DNA of 64,000 nucleotides from Owenia fusiformis (lineage: Eukaryota > Annelida > Polychaeta > Sabellida > Oweniidae): positions 18,239,181-18,303,180 of the forward strand of contig CAIIXF020000010.1 in assembly GCA_903813345.2 (NCBI GenBank), read 5' to 3'. Within the stretch, counting starts at the first letter, position 1. Each line of letters opens with the position of its first letter. A program made the translations under genes and the position numbers. Positions 46,601 to 64,000 of the stretch are shown here, piece after piece. Under the pieces are notes generated by a model. The model was not told the origin of the DNA and searched no databases. It was given only the letters and a program-made list of their open reading frames with translations.

Positions 46601-47935
46601 AATTGAAACGAAATTGTGTCGATGTTATACCCTTTCGCCCTAATTATAGATGTCTAGGGCAAAGGGGTGTAACGTCGACACCATTTTAGGGTAACTTCGA
46701 CATGTAGGGTAACTTCAACCAGAGACATATAAAACATATGTCTCTGCTTCAACAACTTGTTGTTTATTTGCCCTTATTTCCGATCTAGGGGGAAGCGATA
46801 ATTTTTTTCTCGCATGGAACATGGCAGAAAACGGAAATTCTACTTCTAATAAGTAAGTGTCAAAGTTATCCCGTACCAGGACTATAGTCCTCCGAACGTC
46901 TTATTCTTTTGCCTGTACGATTACAACATGGCAGAGTTTTCTACGCTTCTTACACTTAAGATACCTATTTCAATAGATTTCTTGTACCCACAATTGTCTG
47001 GGTTTATCGGCAGAACAAAGAAATTTTCGTTTTTGATCGCAATATTTGCGTGTAATTTTTAACTTATTTCAACCGTCAAATTCTTCCATTTTTGGTTATC
47101 CGGGTCAGTCAAACGGGGAATCCCCTTTTAAATCCAACCACCATCTTCAGGCCTGTCAACTGTCCCGCAATTTGCGTATTTGTCACGCATTTGCTGAAGA
47201 ATTTGAAGTCACGCCAGTTTTTTTTGCGTGACAGAAAATGTCACGCAAAATACGCATTTTACCTGGTAATTGTCAAGCAAAAATGTTTCTGTAGAAATTT
47301 TTTCGAAATATGTTTACGATACGGTAAAAATACGAACGCCGGAAAAAACCGAACGCAATTTGTTCGGATTTGTCACGCGAATCCTGTATGTGTCACGCAT
47401 GTTCATTGGAAATTTTTCGTACCTACCCCCCCCCCCCCCCCCCCCCGTTGTCGAAATCGCGAGCGTAGCGAGCGCGAAAAATTTGAGGTGTTCAAAGTTT
47501 GGCAAAGGTGCTCAAACTTTGGCCAAAGGTGTTTAAAAGTTGGCCAAAGGTGTTCAAAATTTGGACAAAAGTGTTCAGATTTGGACTTAGGTGTCCAACA
47601 TTTTGAAGTCACTCATATTAGGTGGTCCCAAGTTGACAGCCCTGCATCTTGGAAAGTGATAGAATATCTCTCGAGGAAAAAGAAAAATGTTCCCATTCTG
47701 CCGATATACCCAAACAATTGTGGATTCAACTACACGAATAGAATGCTAAAATACCCAGGAATCTATTGAAGTAGGTATCTTAAGTGTAAGGGGCGTAGAT
47801 AATTCTCCCAAGTTGTAATCATACAGGCAAAAGAATGCGCTTGTTACAGGACTATAGTCCTGGCACGGGATAATCCCGTCTTTTATGTCGACATTACCAC
47901 ACACGCAGACTTTACATCCCTTTGCCCTAGGCTAG
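46600..47935. mobile_element. TIR element with nested palindromes
   Basis: TTATCCCGTACCAGGACTAT (from 46866) is inverted at the right (ATAGTCCTGGCACGGGATAA, ending 47873). The inverted homology continues inward for about 120 bp (TTACACTTAAGATACCTA, then CAATTGT, then TCGGCAGAA). Outside this pair, CTAGGGCAAAGGGGTGTAA (from about 46652) has an inverted partner TTTACATCCCTTTGCCCTAG ending near 47930. It is interrupted by the element at 47148-47644. Part of the end sequence is shared with the element at 49920-50722. No transposase is recognised. Confidence 0.65.
47148..47644. mobile_element. Nested MITE with 6-bp target duplication (497 bp)
   Basis: Ends are CAGGCCTGTCAACT and AGTTGACAGCCCTG. 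CATCTT is present on both sides (47142-47147 and 47645-47650). It contains a run of about 23 C near 47427 and tandem GGCAAAGGTGTTCAAA-type repeats. The TIR resembles hAT-like CAGGG ends, but the duplication is 6 bp. Open frames inside show repeated VTH/CHA-type words and no recognised domain. Confidence 0.75.
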
Positions 47936-48354
47936 TCTAAATCTACTTTTTCATCAATAATATGGACAATTGTTGAACAACTTAGATCTAGTTTTTAGAA
48001 ATGATGAGACACCATGTGTAATCAAAAGCCATTGTTAAACTAGATATGTTCTACAAATACTCACACTTTAGAATAAAATCACAATTTGTAGAGATCGGCT
48101 ATATATACGATACAAATTGAACATTTGAGGACCTAAAAAATTAAAAACCAAAAATATTTTTTCTGCCGGAAGTTCAATTAAAAGGACAAGGAATGATGGG
48201 AAAATCAATTGTTTATTATCAAAAACACCATTTAATCTAATAACATAATATAAATAAACTAAATATAATTATAATTATAAAATATTTTATGATTGGACGC
48301 TGTTTTATTGTTCTTTATTGTTTTTACAGAAGAATTAAGTAGGTCATATGTCCG

Positions 48355-48362
48355 TGACGTCA
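48355..48362. promoter_or_regulatory. CRE palindrome TGACGTCA next to the REEP5 start
   Basis: A perfect CREB/ATF palindrome lies 22 bp before the chosen ATG (48384). A 3' splice-site-like TTGTTTTTACAG ends at 48329, so the site could lie within the transcript; its role is unproven. Confidence 0.35.
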
Positions 48363-48383
48363 CTAGATCTCAAAACTGTCAAA

Positions 48384-60535
<12,152 letters not shown>

Positions 60536-61820
60536 AGTGTCGTCTGCTCCGACCATTGCATTATGGGAAGGAGTATTTATAAAACACACATTCATTCTAA
60601 CAATTTCCTTACTGTATTATTACCTGTGTGAATTGGATTGAACGCCCCGCTGTTGAGTGTAAATGGGATGCAGTCTGCATGGAACCTTGCATTATTGGAA
60701 AGAGTCCCTTTAATCGTATTAGGGTGTCTACTGAGATAATTGCATTATGGGAAGGAATCTTGGATTTGCATTGGATATGACACCTCAGCCAGTCAACTGC
60801 AATGTCAATAGAATGTCATCTGCCAGAACTATTGCATTATGGGACACCGTATAAAGGATTACATTCAATGAAATTTTGTGATTCCTACATGACTAGATTC
60901 TAGAATGCAGATTGACTCCTCATTGTATAAAATACATAAAGTCCCATTATTTGTGTTCATATAGCTGTATGTTGTGAAGATGTTTGAACTATTTATATAA
61001 AAGAATGTTTGTAATAATTAAGTACTTGTACATCAGCATTTACTCTAGGAATTATAATCAATGAATTTCATATTTGAGTGCAATTTTACAATCATGTATT
61101 GTAAACCCAGACATTTTTTGCACATTTTAAATTTTGAGCTGTAAAGTCCTATAGTTTATTTGTGCAAAATTTTTGTAGGTTTACAGTATTCAATGTAATC
61201 AAGATTTTTCATATTTATAGTTGTATGGTATGGTAAGATCTCTGTAAGAGAACCCGGTGGCTTTAAATACTATCTTTAAAGTCTCTTGTAGTTAAATCTA
61301 AGTATTTTCAGATTGGGTATTCCTAGCCAAATGTTATGAATGTCTCAGTATTAAGTGCTGTCTTTAAAATATATCACTTCAGATTCTATGCTGCACACTA
61401 TATTGTGCTTCCTATTTCTATATTGCCAAATGTCATTAGATCTATATTTAATTGAATCAATAGGCCAAATTACTCACTATTCGTACATGTAGTTCTAATA
61501 TAAGGTGGAAAACGTCCTGATAGCAAGTGTCATTTGTATTGTAGGGTGTATATGTGTGTTCCATGAATTGTATACATCAATTATAAATGTAAATATACTT
61601 GTATTTTTTGATCTCTGTTGTCAATCTATTACATACTACTAGTCAAATAAGTAAACTTGGATGAGATTATTTTATGTATTCAGCTCATTTTTCGATTTAT
61701 ATTTTTATTATACTGGCTTACTGCATAGTTGTTAGACTATAAGCTGTTAAGTAATAAGTTATATCTGATTCTCATTTGAGTGCCAATGGAATAATCATGA
61801 ATAAAACAAAATTGCAAATT
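60536..61820 (+). other. REEP5: Probable 3' UTR of REEP5
   Basis: It follows the stop at 60533-60535. ATTGCATTATGGGA or close variants occur at about 60555, 60687, 60739 and 60831. AATAAA lies at 61800-61805; another lies near 62321. Confidence 0.55.
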
Positions 61821-63119
61821 ATCAGGACATCAAAAATGTGCCATCATATTAGATTAAAAAATGAAGATGTGACAGGCTCTTAAATTTAATTTATTCTCTT
61901 ACTCTTAAGAATCCCATATTAATGTATTATGTAAATGGTGATGACAGTTGGTCGAATCAGCAATGTAAATTATTTGTAGATACCTTAGTTTGCAATATAG
62001 TTTTTGTCTCAATTTATAACCTGGAGATAACAAGTTTATGTTCTGGTGGCATTGGGCTTGTAGCCATGAAATGGGAAAATATTTTTTTGCGTTTTTCAGA
62101 GTTCAATACCTGTTGTGAAAAGTTCTGTTTGCAGTGTCCAGAAATGAAAAAGAAATACAGCACATTATGCATGCATGAACAACGATTTATTTGTGTATTT
62201 TGGAGTTTGTTTTATCAACACATTTTGTCCCAAGGAGATTTTTATTGAGATTCTTAGAAATATTTTTAATGTCCAAAATCTTGTCAGCTGTACTGTGTTA
62301 AACTTAGATTTCCTATTTAAATAAAACCAGTGTATGTTACAAACCAAGAAAACTTGTTTTATTTGTTGATATTTAAACATTTTATTATGCACTTTCTTAC
62401 ATGTTGTAAATCTTACTTCTCTCATTTTCCAATGCAGATCAGCCCTAATCTAGTACAAGGATTAAAGTGAAATACCAATTCACAGGGCGTTAAAAGTCAT
62501 ACATCCGTCTCATTGAAATTATTGAAATCCTGACAAAATTTTGTAAATTGTATTAAGCAACTGTAAATTGGCAATCTAGAATAAGCACCAAATTAACACA
62601 TCACAATCTTCCTTAACAAAATACAAAAGATGTTCAAGAGGGCATTTTTGTTAGGGATTGGACTGCATGTTCCACTTGTTAATTTAAAAATATTCATGAC
62701 TTTCCAGAAGAAAATGCCTCTATTGAAAGAGTTATGAAGTACAAGTAGAATAGATGCCAATTATGGAGGAATCCATTTGAGATTTTAAATTGATCTTCCA
62801 ATTGTTTGAAGCTTTTTGCAGAAAATTCCAAAATAGCCCCACTTTTTCCAAATTTTTGTACTGACAGTGATTGATGTCATAACCACTCATCTATATCTTT
62901 AAAGCCATACAAATTGGGGTACTTTTTTAGTTGTTTTCATATAAATGACACATAATATGATGTAATACAACTGAAGATGCATGTACACTTAATTTGGCTC
63001 ACTTTTTAATTTGGTGGATTGAAAAATCAGCCAATTTTCAGATCTATTTCTGTAGTGTATAAATTACCATTTCTGTTGTGTGAACACCTACCAACACTGG
63101 ACATTTTTTCTTGGCCAAA
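61821..63119. other. AT-rich sequence with no recognised gene
   Basis: A short open stretch at 61922-62248 shows no family resemblance. The region is probably distal 3' UTR and intergenic DNA. Confidence 0.35.
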
Positions 63120-64000
63120 CCAGAACAGCAATGCCAAAGCGTAGCAAATCCCATCAAACAGAAATGGCTGGCATATTTTAAAATGGCCGCCTACTACCAA
63201 AAATGTCATAAGACAGTTTGCAATCCTTACGTGTATTCACATCTCAAATATGAACAAATCGATCTTTTACTTTTTGAGTTATAATAAAAAATGAAAAATA
63301 ACACACATAAAAATGGCGGCCATTTTTCAAAATGGCCAACTACCCCCCAATGTTTTATTAGACAATGTTCCATGCTTAAAGTATTCACATATCAAATGTG
63401 AACAAAATCGCTCCAATACTTTTCGAGTTATAGTAAAAATGTAAAAATGACAGCCATTTTTTAAAATGGCCGCCTACTACATGAAGTGTCATGAGACAGT
63501 GTGCAAGGTTCATGAGTATTCACATATCGAATATGAAAAAGTCTCTCCACTACTTTTCAAGTTATAGTAAAAACGTAAAAAATGGCCGCCTACTACCCAA
63601 AGTGTCCCATGCTTATAGTATTCACATATAAAATGTGAACAAAATTGCTCCACTACTTTTTGAGTTACAGTAAAAAATGTTACATAACACACGTAAAAAT
63701 GGTGGCCATTTTTAAAAATGGCCGCCTACTACCCAAAACGTCATTAGACATTGTGCCATGCTTAAGTATTCACATACTTAATATGAACAAAATCGCTCCA
63801 CTACTTTTTGAGTTACAGTAAAAAATGTTAAAAACACACGTAAAAATGGCGGCCATTTTTCAAAATGGCCGCATACTGCCCAAAATGTTAGTAGACATTG
63901 TGCCATGCTTAAAGTATTCACATACCAAATATAAACAAAATCGCTCCACTACTTTTCAAGTTACAGCAAAAATCGTAAAATGATGTGCAAAGGCAGCCAT
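63120..64000 (-). mobile_element. Non-autonomous Helitron, copy 3 (runs off the window)
   Basis: On the minus strand the 3' end is GGGATTTGCTACGCTTTGGC, then ATTGCTGTTCTGG followed by T (63119). Upstream of it are at least five tandem core units with CTCGAAAAGTAGTGGAGCGA-type anchors and GGCGGCCATTTT palindromes. These match copy 1 closely in spacing and sequence. The 5' end is beyond the window. Confidence 0.82.

Noticed and set aside
47092-47769. 225-codon open frame on the plus strand
   Set aside because: It spans both a TIR element and a second element nested in it, with a poly-proline stretch from the C run. It is not a gene.

Overview
This window is AT-rich animal DNA with many short spliced exons, long introns and a dense load of small DNA transposons and minisatellites. 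No bacterial-style operons, rRNA genes or CRISPR arrays are visible. The transposon load includes Helitrons with internal tandem cores that resemble the 'pearl'-type elements of bivalves. There is also a secreted EF-hand precursor laid out like mussel mytimycin. Together these suggest a marine lophotrochozoan, most likely a mollusc; that placement is inference. All gene models were built by hand from splice sites, phase continuity and family motifs, with no transcript or database support.

Layout. 1-5.9 kb: mostly repeats, including a C-rich tandem array at 2.1-3.7 kb. 6.0-21.7 kb (+): an unrecognised gene in several exons that probably starts left of the window. It seems to hold in one intron a complete two-coding-exon gene for a secreted EF-hand protein (9.9-10.8 kb) with its own TATA box. 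A Helitron (6.4-7.8 kb) and a 2-kb composite of repeats (15.85-17.84 kb) each interrupt a minisatellite here. 26.1-36.3 kb (-): a complete 14-exon EIF2AK1 (HRI) gene, 633 aa, with full phase continuity. 39.8-45.3 kb (-): a complete 5-coding-exon orthologue of MAPK6/MAPK4 (ERK3/ERK4), 840 aa. 48.4-60.5 kb (+): a complete REEP5/6-type gene with two alternative versions of its fourth coding exon. MAPK6 and REEP5 are head to head about 3 kb apart. 63.1-64.0 kb: a third Helitron running off the right edge.

The genes do not form a pathway cluster. EIF2AK1 is a stress-responsive eIF2alpha kinase, MAPK6/4 is an atypical MAP kinase, REEP5 shapes ER tubules, and the EF-hand protein is probably exported.

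The most notable observations are: mutually exclusive REEP5 exons 4a/4b enforced by reading frame; a minisatellite in EIF2AK1 built from copies of an intron-exon junction (about twenty decoy 3' splice sites); a T-E-N activation loop with a normal APE motif in the ERK3/4 orthologue; a furin-cleavable Cys-rich/EF-hand precursor; and several DNA-transposon families with clean target-site duplications (TA, TTAA, 5-bp, 6-bp and 8-bp).
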